DNA of 64,000 bases from Puccinellia tenuiflora (Eukaryota > Streptophyta > Magnoliopsida > Poales > Poaceae). A program made the translations under genes and the position numbers. Shown piece after piece: positions 54,721 through 64,000 of the stretch. The notes below the pieces were generated by a model. That model did no database searches and was not told the DNA's origin. It saw only the letters and a list, made by a program, of their open reading frames with translations. Within the stretch, counting starts at the first letter, position 1. Each line of letters starts with the position of its first letter. Location: NCBI GenBank assembly GCA_012064385.1, contig QRDG01000415.1:3089931-3153930 (forward strand). The letters are read 5' to 3'.

Positions 54721-55139
54721 AACTCTGTCGCATCAAACTTACCAAAGATGACTTCTTTGCGTCAAACTCGTCGCAAATGACTCCTTCATGATGACTCCTT
54801 CATGTCAACATCATCAACACAGAAGAATAAAAATAAGCTAAGTCGCATTTATATTTAAATTTCATATTTTATTCAGTTAAATTATATAAAGTCAACCCCC
54901 TTTGAGTTAATTTCGGGAGCTACATATCCGGTTTATGAAGAAATTGCAGAGATAATCCAGAAGATTATAAAGTAAGTTTTAAATAATGCAAGGGGGCTAG
55001 TATAAGTTGAGTACAGTTATTATTCCAAAAAATTCTAGGTGGCATATTAATTCGATCCTTGGAGGGCTTAATTGTAGCCAAATCTCAAAGTTGGGTTCTT
55101 TAAAACCCGCCATGGATTTCTAAAAAGTCGAGCTCTCAA

Positions 55140-55345
55140 ATAACTCGCACCAGGTTTATTTAAAGTCGGGCTATCCTTTGCTCGCAACGGATTTCTCAAA
55201 GTCGGGCTATCTATTGCTCGCAACGGATTTTTCAAAGTCGGGCTATCGATTGCTCGCAACAGATTTCTCAAAATCGAGTTCTCTATTCTCGTAATGGATT
55301 TATCAAAGTTGAGCAATCTAATGCTCGCAATGGATTTCTTTAAGT
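55140..55345 (+). repeat. Tandem array, unit 36 bp, inside element B
   Basis: AGTCGGGCTATCTATTGCTC plus GCAACGGATTTTTCAA recurs about five times with increasing divergence to the right. Confidence 0.88.
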
Positions 55346-55454
55346 CAAGCTCTTTATAGCTTGCATCAGATTTATTGGAAAGATTTATTTTTTACACCCA
55401 CAAAGGGATTTCTAAAAAAAATATCAATATCTCTATACTCCAGCCTATATAGCA

Positions 55455-55690
55455 CCAACGAGCCCAGAGAGCTCTGCAATACAAACGAGCCCAGAAAGCT
55501 CTGCAATACAAACGAGCCCAGAGAGCTCTACAATACAAACGAGCCAGAGAGCTCTGCAATACAAATGAGCCCAGAGAGCTCTGCAATACAAACGAGCCCA
55601 GAGAGCTCTGCAATACAAACGAGCCCAGAGAGCTCTGCATTACAAACGAGCCCAGAGAGCTCTGCATTACCAACGAGCCCAGAGAGCTCT
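55455..55690 (+). repeat. Tandem array, unit 27 bp, inside element B
   Basis: AATACAAACGAGCCCAGAGA plus GCTCTGC repeats nine times. 27 is a multiple of three, so frames stay open on both strands, but this is not a coding region. A single related unit exists in the host element near 60559-60582 on the opposite strand. Confidence 0.95.
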
Positions 55691-56997
55691 GCAACATTAT
55701 AACATATTCATTATGATCAAAGGGATAAAGCCGGCTTCTCTACAGTAAGAGTTTTGCCGAGACACCCAGTAAGTGCGCCTTTATTAACTTTGATCATTAG
55801 GTCCTTGGGGGTTTGTCTTTCAGGAAAAAGCAAGCTTTAGACTCATGGACCTGGCAAAGAAGCCAACTTGTTCCTGATTTTAGTTGGTAAGTTAGATGTA
55901 GCCTGCACAATATGGACAATCTACAGGCATGACTTGTTTCGAACTCCTATGAGGCCTAAAGGACTTAGGAGATTGCGATCTTGTCAGTACAAGCTGTTAG
56001 AAAAGCCATGCGGGGCCTACATAATCATCAGTATAAATTCAGAAGGGTTATAAGAACCAAACAAGACTTGTATACAAGGATTCTAGCATCACAACATCAA
56101 AAGCATAAGTTTTTACTCCAGAAGCCGGACAAGCGGCATAAGTTAAGTGTTACACCTCAATAATCATCGAGCACATAGCTCTTGTCAACGTTTTCTTGAG
56201 TTTCAGGAGCCGGAGCAGCAGGAATTCAGTTTTTTTATCTTGTCACCAGAAAGTGCATGAGTCCCAAGCTGTTTGCTACAACAACTCGGCATTTGGGGGC
56301 TACATGTTATCAAGTTTTCAGTTTAAGTCAAAGGAAAGTTCAGAGTTGGGAGCTCCAAGTTGTCGCAGGCTAACAACCCGGCGCTTGGGGGCTACTCACG
56401 GATCAGGTTTTTCTACAAGTTAAGCAACAATCAAGTTCAAAAAGTTTTTCCCGAGTCATCGCAGGCAAACAACCCGGCACTCGGAGGCTACATCATCTGA
56501 AAGTTATGAGTTATCAATACAAGCTCCAAGCTGTCACAAGTTAACAACTCGGTGCTTGGGGGGCTACATATGGTATATGGTGAAGGAGTTAAAGAAAGTT
56601 TTAATGCACACTGGTGAGTGATTCAAAGAAGTCACCACTGAAGTTTTGTACCATCTTATTGCGATATGATGCAAGCCGGCGTAAACAAGCTCGAGCAAAG
56701 ACAAGCAGCTCATCAAAAGGACCTGGTGACATATGAACTCGCTTAAAAACGAGTTGATAGGTGAAGCTGGCAGCATCTACATCGACATCTCGACGACATC
56801 TACGCCAACAACTCGGCAAATTTTACATCGACAACTCGGCAAGTTCTACATCTGCAAGCTGGCAACATTTATCCGCAACTCAGCATCCACTAGATCAACA
56901 AACCCGACATGGACTCCGTGTCTCAAGAAGACAACATCTACAACAAATCAAGACCTTCCGCGTGACTCTTCGAGTCACCCGAAAGCTCGGGGGCTAC

Positions 56998-57904
56998 TGA
57001 TGGGGGAATACCCAACCGGGTATGCCAACAAGATGGAGAGAAACCAGCAGGTTCCAGAAGGACCTATAGACTATGGCAACTCCTTGACAGGAGTTAGACT
57101 GTGGCGACTCCTTGAAGGACCTGACACTGGGCCAACTCCTTGAAGGACCTGACACTGGGCCGACTCCTTGAAGGACCTGGCACTGGGCCGACTCCTTGAA
57201 GGACCTGTCACTGGGCCGACTCCTTGAAGGACCTGTCACTGGGCCGACTCCTTGAAGGACCCGACACTGGGCCGACTCCTCGAAGGACCCCCAAACTGGA
57301 AGGTTCCCGAAGGACTCACCAGACTGGGCCAGCCCACTTCTAGAAGACTCGTACGAGGGAGTCCAACTACAAGATGGAGTCCACTTCCAGAAGACTCGTA
57401 TGAAGGAGTCCAACTACAAGATGGAGTCCACTTCCATAAGACTCGTATGAAGGAGTCCAACTACAAGACCGAGTCCTAACTTGGAAGGCACGAAGATTAG
57501 TAGGTTCCTGAATAGGACTCCGACCTGGAGACAAATTGTAACCCTGGGAGTCCTCGTGTATATAAGTGGAGCTCCCATGTCGTCATAGAGAGGCCAGAAG
57601 GAGTAGGCCAGAACAAGTTAGACAGATCCAAAGAGTTAGACAGACAGAAGCTAGAAGTCTCTCGGGCCCTCAAGTTCCATAATCGCCGAGTCTTGAGTTA
57701 GCGAGATCGAAACCTTGTAATCGAGATCAAGTCATATCAATAAAGAAGAAGCAGGACGTAGGTCTTTACCTCCTTCGAGAGGGGCCGAACCTGGGTAAAC
57801 TCCTTGTCCCTCGTCGAGATTTACCAGCTCCCGTGTACTTCTGTCACAACGTCCCCACAACTTAGCTTCCCAGAGGAAGTACTTGCCGTGACAACCCCAC
57901 GACA
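56998..57904 (+). repeat. 3' LTR of element B
   Basis: 907 bp, about 30 bp shorter than the 5' LTR. The difference can be explained mainly by a different number of 28-bp units (57100-57290). Outside the repeats the two LTRs are nearly identical, so the insertion is young. Confidence 0.95.
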
Positions 57905-58499
57905 CCAATACTGGGTAAGTTGACTTCTCAATCACACTCCTCCGACTTGTTTGATTTCCTTTTTATCTACCTGTCATGACTTTGGCTTTTCCTGTTCTTC
58001 TTTTTAGAGCTCGCCCCTCGACTAAGGTTGCAAAACTCCATGATGCAACTGATGTCACCTCAACGCGCAAGCCTAAGGCTCCACCCACACATTCAACTTC
58101 CACTAGTACCAAGACGACTCCCTCGGTAGCCGCCTCCACTGGAGTCACCATTGCTGCCACTCCTCCACCAATTCCTGTGGCCGAGTTGGTAACTCGGGTT
58201 AACTCTCCTCCTGCTGCTAAATCTCAACCCGCAGCCCAGGCTGAGTACACCATGACAAGCACCTCCAAGGCACCTCCCCCTGAAGCCACTAAGGAACCCA
58301 CAGATCCAGCCTTCGACCTCGCTGTTGACTATAGCCGACTTCGGGTTGGAGAAAACAAGTCCTTCGCAGAGGCATGGGATGATGCCTTCAAGTGGAATGA
58401 AGAGGCTGCTAGGGTAAAGGGTGAGGAGTTGGCCAGCTTATTCAAGATGACCCATGTTGTAAGACCTTTCCCTTATCCTTTATAAGCCATTATCTCTTG

Positions 58500-58960
58500 C
58501 CATATCAGTAGCCCCCAAGCACCTAACTGTGGTGACTTGGGACTAAGATAGGTGCTTCACTTTGAACTACCAACTTGTAGAAAAACTGAGCTTCATGCTG
58601 TAGCCCCCAAGCGCCGAGTTGTTTTAGCTTGCAACAATTCGGAGATGAAGAGGTTCTTAAAATCTTTATCTTGCTTTAAAATTTGATCCTTGAGTAGCCC
58701 CCAAGCGCCGGGTTGTTAGCCTGCGACAACTCGGAGCTACCATTTGTACTTTGCATACTGTGTGGAACTGGAATTTTGAACCCTTGTAGCCCCCAAGTGC
58801 CGAGTTGTTGGTTACAACAGCTTGGGACTCGTAGGTCATTTCCTGTGAACTTGCTGAAAAACTATAACTGCTAGAGCTGACTTGTATCTTTAAAAAAGAA
58901 CTCCTTGTAGCCCCCAAGCGCCAAGTTGTGCATTTTTTGACGACTTGGAGCTACTTCCAA
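58500..58960 (+). repeat. Repeats of a TAGCCCCCAAGCGCCGAGTT motif in an aORF intron
   Basis: Four to five copies (about 58508, 58600, 58695, 58786, 58908) lie in the intron 58459-59004. Each is followed by a partial inverse such as GCAACAATTCGGAG. The reverse complement of the same motif is present in elements A (51150-51270) and B (56270-56570). Confidence 0.85.
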
Positions 58961-60618
58961 GAATATGAAGATACTGATAAATTCCTTGTGTTTGTGCATT
59001 GTAGGCCACTGTGTCTCGCATGCGAAGAGACATGAGGGAGCTAGAAGAGAAGGCAGCTGCTTCTGCCAAAGTTGCCGAAAATGAGAGGAATCTCTCCCGG
59101 CAGCTTGAAAGCGACTTGAAAAAAGTTTGTGCTAAACTGGAGGATGAGAGGAAGACGACAGCTCACAATAAGAAAATTGCTGAGAAAGCCATCAAGGACC
59201 TGAACACTGGCCTTGACTACTGCCGCAAGGGCATCGGAGTGATGACCCAACGCATCTTTGGTAACCTCTGCTCCTTCTTTATCTTTGTATTTAACTGTTA
59301 ATCCTTTGTTTTACTATACTAACTTTCTGCAATCTTTACAGGTCCAACTTCTCCAAAGATGAAGTTATCAGTCGGCCAGCAGATGAATGAACTCCTTGAT
59401 TACTGCCATGGCTTGCAGGAGGGCGCAAAGGCGATTGTCACTTATTTGTCGCCGCCGAAGAAGTGTCCTTCAGCTCCTGACCGGCTGGTGAGGGAGTTGT
59501 CCCGCTCTTCTGCATATGTGAAGGCTTGGAAGGAGTCCTCCTTCAGGCGTGCAACTGTTCAATTCATTGTGTTGGTGCGCTCCTACTACCCAACAATTGT
59601 AGATCCTGCCCTGCTAACTCTGGTCAGGCCTGAACAACAAGAGGACGGCTCCCCCGCAACCAAGGAAGAAATTGACTCACTGCAGAAGAGTCTCAGGCCT
59701 TTTACTTGCCAGATTGTGGAGAAGATGGACTCAGAAATCTGGACCCACTGGTACGACTCCAACAACAAGAAGATTGTCATGGTAACTCCTCCAGTTGTGG
59801 AATTCGGCCATCCCTTGCAATCGAGCGTTGTTGCGTCGACTTCTACAGGACCTGTGCTGACAACTCCTGCAGCGCCCACACCTGCCCGAGTTCGGCTAGA
59901 AGATGGTGCCAACTCCCAGCAGCCCGAGGAAGGAGCCACTCATGCCAAGAATGACTCGTCTGCTCCTGGTAGTTCTGCTCAGGGCGCTGCGGCCAATGCT
60001 CCAGTTTCTGGTCCTACTCCTGCACAGAAGGATCATCCTTTGGATGAATTTTGAACTTGTATTTAATTTATGCCGTGTTGTCCGGCTTCGTGAGATGTAA
60101 AACTTTCATCCTTGTGATGACATGCTTTTGAACGACTTGTTCTTTTGTGGTAGACCTGTTCTTGCCTCCTTTATACAAGTTGTTTTGGTTCTTATAACCC
60201 ATCTGAATTTATACTGATGAATAAGTAGGCCCCCGCGTGACTTTTGCTAACAGTTTACTCTCACTAGCTCGTATTCTCCTAAGTCCTCTTTAGGCTTCAT
60301 AGGAGTTCGGGACGAGTCATGCCTGTAGTCTTTAGTCAAAATTTTGCGAGTTGCATCTAACTTACCAGCTAAAATCAGGGAGGAGTTGGCTTTTAAGCCA
60401 GGTCCATGAGTCTGAAGCTTAAAGTTTTTTCTGAAAGACAAGCCCCCAAGGACCACATGATCAAAATAAAGCGCACATATTGGGTGTCTCGACAAAAGAT
60501 TTCATATTCAGAAGTAGTCGGCTTTATTTCCTTTGATCATAACAATCACATTACAATGCTGCAGAGCTCACTGGGCTCGTTAATAATTTGCATATCCTGC
60601 TTACAAGGATTAACTATA

Positions 60619-61830
60619 TTATGGACGCCATTGAGCTATGTTCCAGGGCCTCTTTGCCTCTGCATAGGGGTCCAGTGTATGAGTTGTGTCAGCTCCTTTG
60701 CTTTCTCTTGCCGGCTGCCGCACATCCATTAGATAGTACGACCCGTTGTGCAAGTTTTTGCTGATAACAAACGGTCCTTCCCATGGAGGAGATAACTTGT
60801 GCATCCCTTCCTTATTTTGGACTAGGCGAAGCACTAAGTCTCTCTCTTGGAAAGTCCGACTTCTAATTCTGCGCGCATGATATCGCCGCAAGTCCTGCTG
60901 GTAAGATCTCTCAAGGGCTAACTCCCTTGCTTCTTCAAGTGCATCCACCGAGTCTTGGCGAGCGAGCTCGTTCTCTGTCTTGATGTAATTGGCGACTCGT
61001 GGTGAATCATGAAGTAAATTGTTGGGCAGGACTGCTTCTGCTCCATAAACCATGAAGAACGGCATGAAGCCAGTGGATCTGTTAGGAGTCGTCCGTATGC
61101 TCCAGAGTACTGCTGTGAACTCCTCAACCCAACACCCGGCAACTCGTAATAGGGTAACTCTCAATCTGGGTTTAATCCCTTTGAGCAACTCCTGATTTGC
61201 ACGTTCAGCTTGTCCATTTGACTGTGGGTGTGCCACCGAGGCTAGATCAAGTCGGATATTGTTTTCTCCACAGAACTTGGACATCTCACCAACTGACAGA
61301 TTAGTTCCATTGTCTGTGATAATGCTATGTGGATATCCAAATCGTGTAGCTATCTTTTTGATGAACCTGACGGCTGATGCTGCATCGACTCGGCTCACGG
61401 GTTCAGCTTCGACCCACTTGGTGAACTTGTCAAATGCAGCCAGCAGATGAGTCTTATGGCAAGGCGACATTGAAAAAGGACCTACCATGTCAAGTCCCCA
61501 AACTGCAAACGGCCAAGTTATTGGTATGGTTCTCTGAGCTCCTGGGCTGGCACATGATCTTGTCTTGCATACCTCTGGCAACCATCACAAATTCGGACTA
61601 TTCTTTTAGCATCCAAGTGTGATGTTAACCAGAAGAAACCGTGCCTAAAAGCTTTGGACACCAAGGACCTTGTTGATGCATGATGGCCATAGTCTCATGC
61701 ATGAATTTCTTGCAAAATTTGCCTGCCTTCTTCTGGAGACACGCATCGTTGATAAACTCCCCGTGGTGCTTCTCCTGAACAACTCTCCATTAATTACTGT
61801 GTAAGACTTGCATCGTCTGACGAGTTGCCT
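60619..61830 (-). pseudogene. Integrase of the Tat-like element, broken
   Basis: The integrase core is well preserved on the minus strand. The DDE residues lie in WGLDMVGPF, ITDNGTNLS and PQSNGQAERAN, and the C-terminal GPF-type module is WEGPFVISKNLHNGSYYL. Upstream, the HHCC zinc finger (ending ICDGCQRYARQ) is in another frame, so a frameshift lies near 61515, and a TGA sits at 61697-61695. The enzyme joins cDNA to host DNA and would be part of the pol polyprotein. It cannot be made intact from this copy. Confidence 0.88.
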
Positions 61831-61839
61831 TTTCTTGAG

Positions 61840-63999
61840 TTAATCCTCTGGAAGTTCACCGCGTAGGAGATACGCGAGATACGGCTCCGTCCAAGCCGGA
61901 ATTGCGTGTGTTGCTGCAACACACGCCGACTCCGGGTCCGGAAAAGCGAGCTCCTCCTCTGAAGGCAACTTTACCGATGGATTGTGGAGCTCATCTAGGA
62001 AGACATTTGGTGGTACTTTCTCTCTTCGGGATCCCAGCCTTGATAATGCATATGCCGCCTCGTTTTTGCGACGATCAATGTGCTCCACTTGGTAGCCTAA
62101 AAAGAACCCGGCAATCTGGTCGACTGCTCTTCTGTAGGCCGCCATGTTTGCATCCTTTGAATCCCAATTTCCTGACACTTGCTGGGCTACGAGATCCGAG
62201 TCTCCAAAGCACCTGATACGCTTGATGTTCATCTCCTTGGCCATGCGGAGTCCATGTAGCAAAGCCTCATACTCTGCCATGTTGTTGGTGCAGTCAAAGT
62301 GCAACTGAAAAACATAGGCCAACTTGTCTCCCTTGGGTGAAGTCAGAACGACGCTGGCCCCTGATCCTTCGAGTTGTCTAGATCCGTCAAAGTGCATTGT
62401 CCAATATTTGGAGCAGGACGTGTTTGGTGAGGATGTGCAGTCGGTCCAATCATTGACGAAATCCGCCAAAGCTTGCGACTTGATATCTGTGTGCGGCTCA
62501 TACGTGATGTGGTAAGGTCCTAACTCAATTGACCACTTGGCGACTCGTCCCGTCGCATCTCTGTTACGGATGATATCTTCTAGTGGTGCTGAACTCACCA
62601 CCTTGATAGGGTGCTCTTGAAAATAATGCTTGAGCTTGCGACTTGCTAAAAAGACTCCATATACCAGCTTCTGCCACTGTGGGTACCTTTGCTTGGAATC
62701 AGTGAGTACCTCGCTGACGTAGTAGACAGGACGCTGTACTGGATACTCCTTTCCTTCCTCCTTGCGTTCCACAACCACCACTGCGCTGACAACTCTCTCG
62801 TTGGCAGCTACATACAGTAACATGGGCTCCTTATCTGTAGGAGCCGCAAGGACTGGCGCTGTTGACAAAGTTTTCTTCAACTCCTCAAAAGCGTTGTCGG
62901 CTTCTTTGTCCCATAAGAACTTGTCTGACTTTTTCAGGAGTCGGTAGAGAGGACCTGCCTTCTCTCCGAGTCGTGATATGAATCTGCTCAAAGCTGCAAC
63001 ACAGCCTGTGAGCTTCTGAACATCCTTTAAGCAAGTCGGCTTTTGTAAGTTATGAATAGCCTTGATTTTCTCCGGGTTTGCCTCAATCCCTCTTTCTGAA
63101 ATGATGAAGCCGAGTAGCTTGCCTGCTGGAACCCCAAATACACACTTGTCTGGATTCAACTTCATATCGTACTTGCGCAAATTGTTGAATGTCTCTGTAA
63201 GGTCGGCAATCAAGGAGTCGGCTTTCTGTGACTTGACAACCACATCGTCCACATATACATGGGCGTTCCTTCCAATCTGCTCCTGGAAACAATTCGGAAT
63301 GCATCTCTAATATGTTGCTCATGCGTTTTTGAGTCAAAAGGGGATTGTTTTGTAACAAAAAGCTCCAAAGGGTGTTATGAAGGAGGTTTTCAGCTCATCC
63401 TCCTCCTTGAGTCTGATCTGATGGTAGCCGGAATAAGCATCCAAGAAACAAAGCAACTCGGAACCTGCTGTGGAGTCAATAATCTGGTCGATGCGCGGTA
63501 GGGCAAAGGGATCCTTAGGACATGCTTTGTTCAACCCGGTGAAGTCAATGCACATACGCAACTCCCCTGTCTTTTTTGGCACTAAGACTGGGTTGGCCAC
63601 CCACTCTGGATGGAATACCTCTTTGATGAAGTCGGCCGCAAGGAGTCGGGCCACTTCTTCTCCTATAGCTTTTCTTCTGTCATCATGAAACTTGCGAAGT
63701 CCTTGTTTTACAGGTCTTGCGTTAGGGTTAACATGTAAGCTGTGCTCGGCGAGTTCTCTCGGTACACCTGGCATGTCAGATGGCTTCCATGAGAAGACGT
63801 CCCGATTCTCACGGATGAACTCGATGAGCGCACTTTCCTATTTATCAGAAAGGTGTGCCCCGATGGTGAACTGCTTGGAGGAGTCACCGGGGACGAAATC
63901 AACTTGTTTTGTATCTTGAGCCGACTTGAATTTCATCTTCTCCTCTATTGCCGGCTTCTTGAGCACTGTATTGTCTTCCGGGTCTACATGTGCTTTATA
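61840..63999 (-). pseudogene. Reverse transcriptase with two RNase H domains, broken
   Basis: The minus strand reads the RT from DMPGVPRELAEHSLHVNP through LRMCIDFTGLNKACPKDPF, FLDAYSGYHQIRL and the catalytic VYVDDVVVKSQ. It continues through the first RNase H (APTDKEPMLLYVAANERVVS) to a second, archaeal-type RNase H (MHFDGSRQLEGSGASVVLTS, NNMAEYEALLHGL). A second RNase H is known from the Tat lineage. Damage: in-frame stops at 63838-63840 (TAG), 63334-63336 (TGA), 63319-63321 (TGA) and 63307-63309 (TAG). All four interrupt one otherwise continuous frame. The protease and gag are beyond the window. Confidence 0.9.
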
Positions 64000-64000
64000 G

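Larger units (their letters stand above)
53142..57904 (+). mobile_element. Nested LTR element B, complete and non-autonomous (4.76 kb)
   Basis: Perfect 5-bp target duplication CCAAT (53137-53141, 57905-57909). The LTRs (53142-54078 and 56998-57904) start TGATGGGGGAATACCC and end CCCCACGACA. The primer-binding site TGGCGCCCACCGTGGGGC starts at 54081, and the polypurine tract AAGCTCGGGGGCTAC ends at 56997; both are the same as in element A. The 2.9-kb interior has no gag or pol. It contains three tandem arrays and segments matching the non-coding parts of the surrounding Tat-like element. It should need that family's proteins in trans. Confidence 0.95.
49247..60054 (+). pseudogene. Antisense additional ORF (aORF) of the Tat-like element
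   Basis: A multi-exon gene on the strand opposite to pol. Segments seen: 49247-49774 plus 52127-52578 (split by the element at 49775), 52662-about 53060, 58009-58458, 59005-59260 and 59342-60054. Part 1 contains PGNLFFRQVIDFYKLRIHDL and PNSILNLSNFVTLCEDD, the putative gypsy-type transposon domain (Pfam Transposase_28). A low-complexity Ser/Thr/Pro part follows, then a coiled coil (59005-59260), and the protein ends HPLDEF. Damage: two LTR elements inserted, a one-base loss near 52400 shifts the frame, and the 52662 exon meets TAA at 52875. aORF function is unknown in general. The start could also be 49223, in the same frame. Confidence 0.75.
48101..64000 (-). mobile_element. Large Tat-like Ty3/gypsy LTR retrotransposon (incomplete at window edge)
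   Basis: On the minus strand its 3' LTR is 48656-48101, starting TGATGGGGGGATACTTTCC and ending in CCTACGACA. It is preceded by the polypurine tract AATTCGGGGGCTAC (48670-48657). Rightward follow an antisense additional ORF on the plus strand (49247-60054), the pol region (60619-63999) and then the window edge. The other LTR and gag lie outside. The order pol, antisense ORF, 3' LTR plus two RNase H domains is typical of the Tat lineage. Two younger elements are nested at 49775 and 53142. Confidence 0.85.

Noticed and set aside
55361..55702. Repeat protein with EPRELCNTN units
   Set aside because: The 27-bp unit keeps frames open on both strands; it is a minisatellite, not a gene.

Overview
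This window looks like nuclear DNA of a grass, probably a large-genome Pooideae (wheat, barley, oat or ryegrass relative). The reasons are multi-exon MIKC MADS-box genes, Stowaway MITEs with CTCCCTCC ends, CACTA elements starting CACTACTAGGAAAC, Helitrons, and nested Ty3/gypsy elements. The species cannot be fixed from the sequence alone. Nothing bacterial, and no rRNA, tRNA or CRISPR, was seen.

The only host genes I can support are two tandem, apparently intact MIKC MADS-box genes of the AGL17/ANR1 type on the + strand. Gene 1 spans 8031-15267 and gene 2 spans 30301-35061. Each has eight exons of identical length and phase (182, 76, 62, 100, 42, 84, 155 and 7 nt with stop), predicting 235 residues. 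They share 5' flanks built from a repeated promoter module. That module also occurs without a gene at about 4655-5700 and, split by a transposon, at 20348-20453 plus 24124-24490. The locus was therefore amplified more than twice. Comparing the paralogous blocks gives empty sites for many insertions.

Layout. 1-4354: CACTA elements in an unclassified repeated unit, a Stowaway MITE. 4355-8030: a 61-bp poly-G run, an orphan MADS promoter relic, another repeat unit, then the gene 1 promoter. 8031-15659: gene 1, whose intron 2 is swollen by about 2.5 kb of insertions, and its 3' flank. 15660-20347: a 4.7-kb Mutator-like element with long terminal inverted repeats and a perfect 9-bp target duplication, itself holding a nested element and retro-fragments. 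20454-24123: a decayed Mutator-type transposase gene inserted in a promoter module. 24511-25046: a hAT element. 25100-28900: AT-rich and GC-rich repeats. 28900-35061: gene 2 and its promoter. 35574-42137: three Helitrons, two of them inserted into a TTA microsatellite near the 5' end of the first. 43210-48100: a deleted minus-strand gypsy element. 48101-64000: the distal part of a large minus-strand Tat-like Ty3/gypsy element with dual RNase H and an antisense additional ORF. Two younger LTR elements without pol are nested in it, each with a perfect 5-bp target duplication; they appear to be non-autonomous relatives of their host element.

Working together: the MADS genes are probably DNA-binding regulators. 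Most of the rest is layered mobile DNA, and the paralogous blocks let its order of arrival be read.
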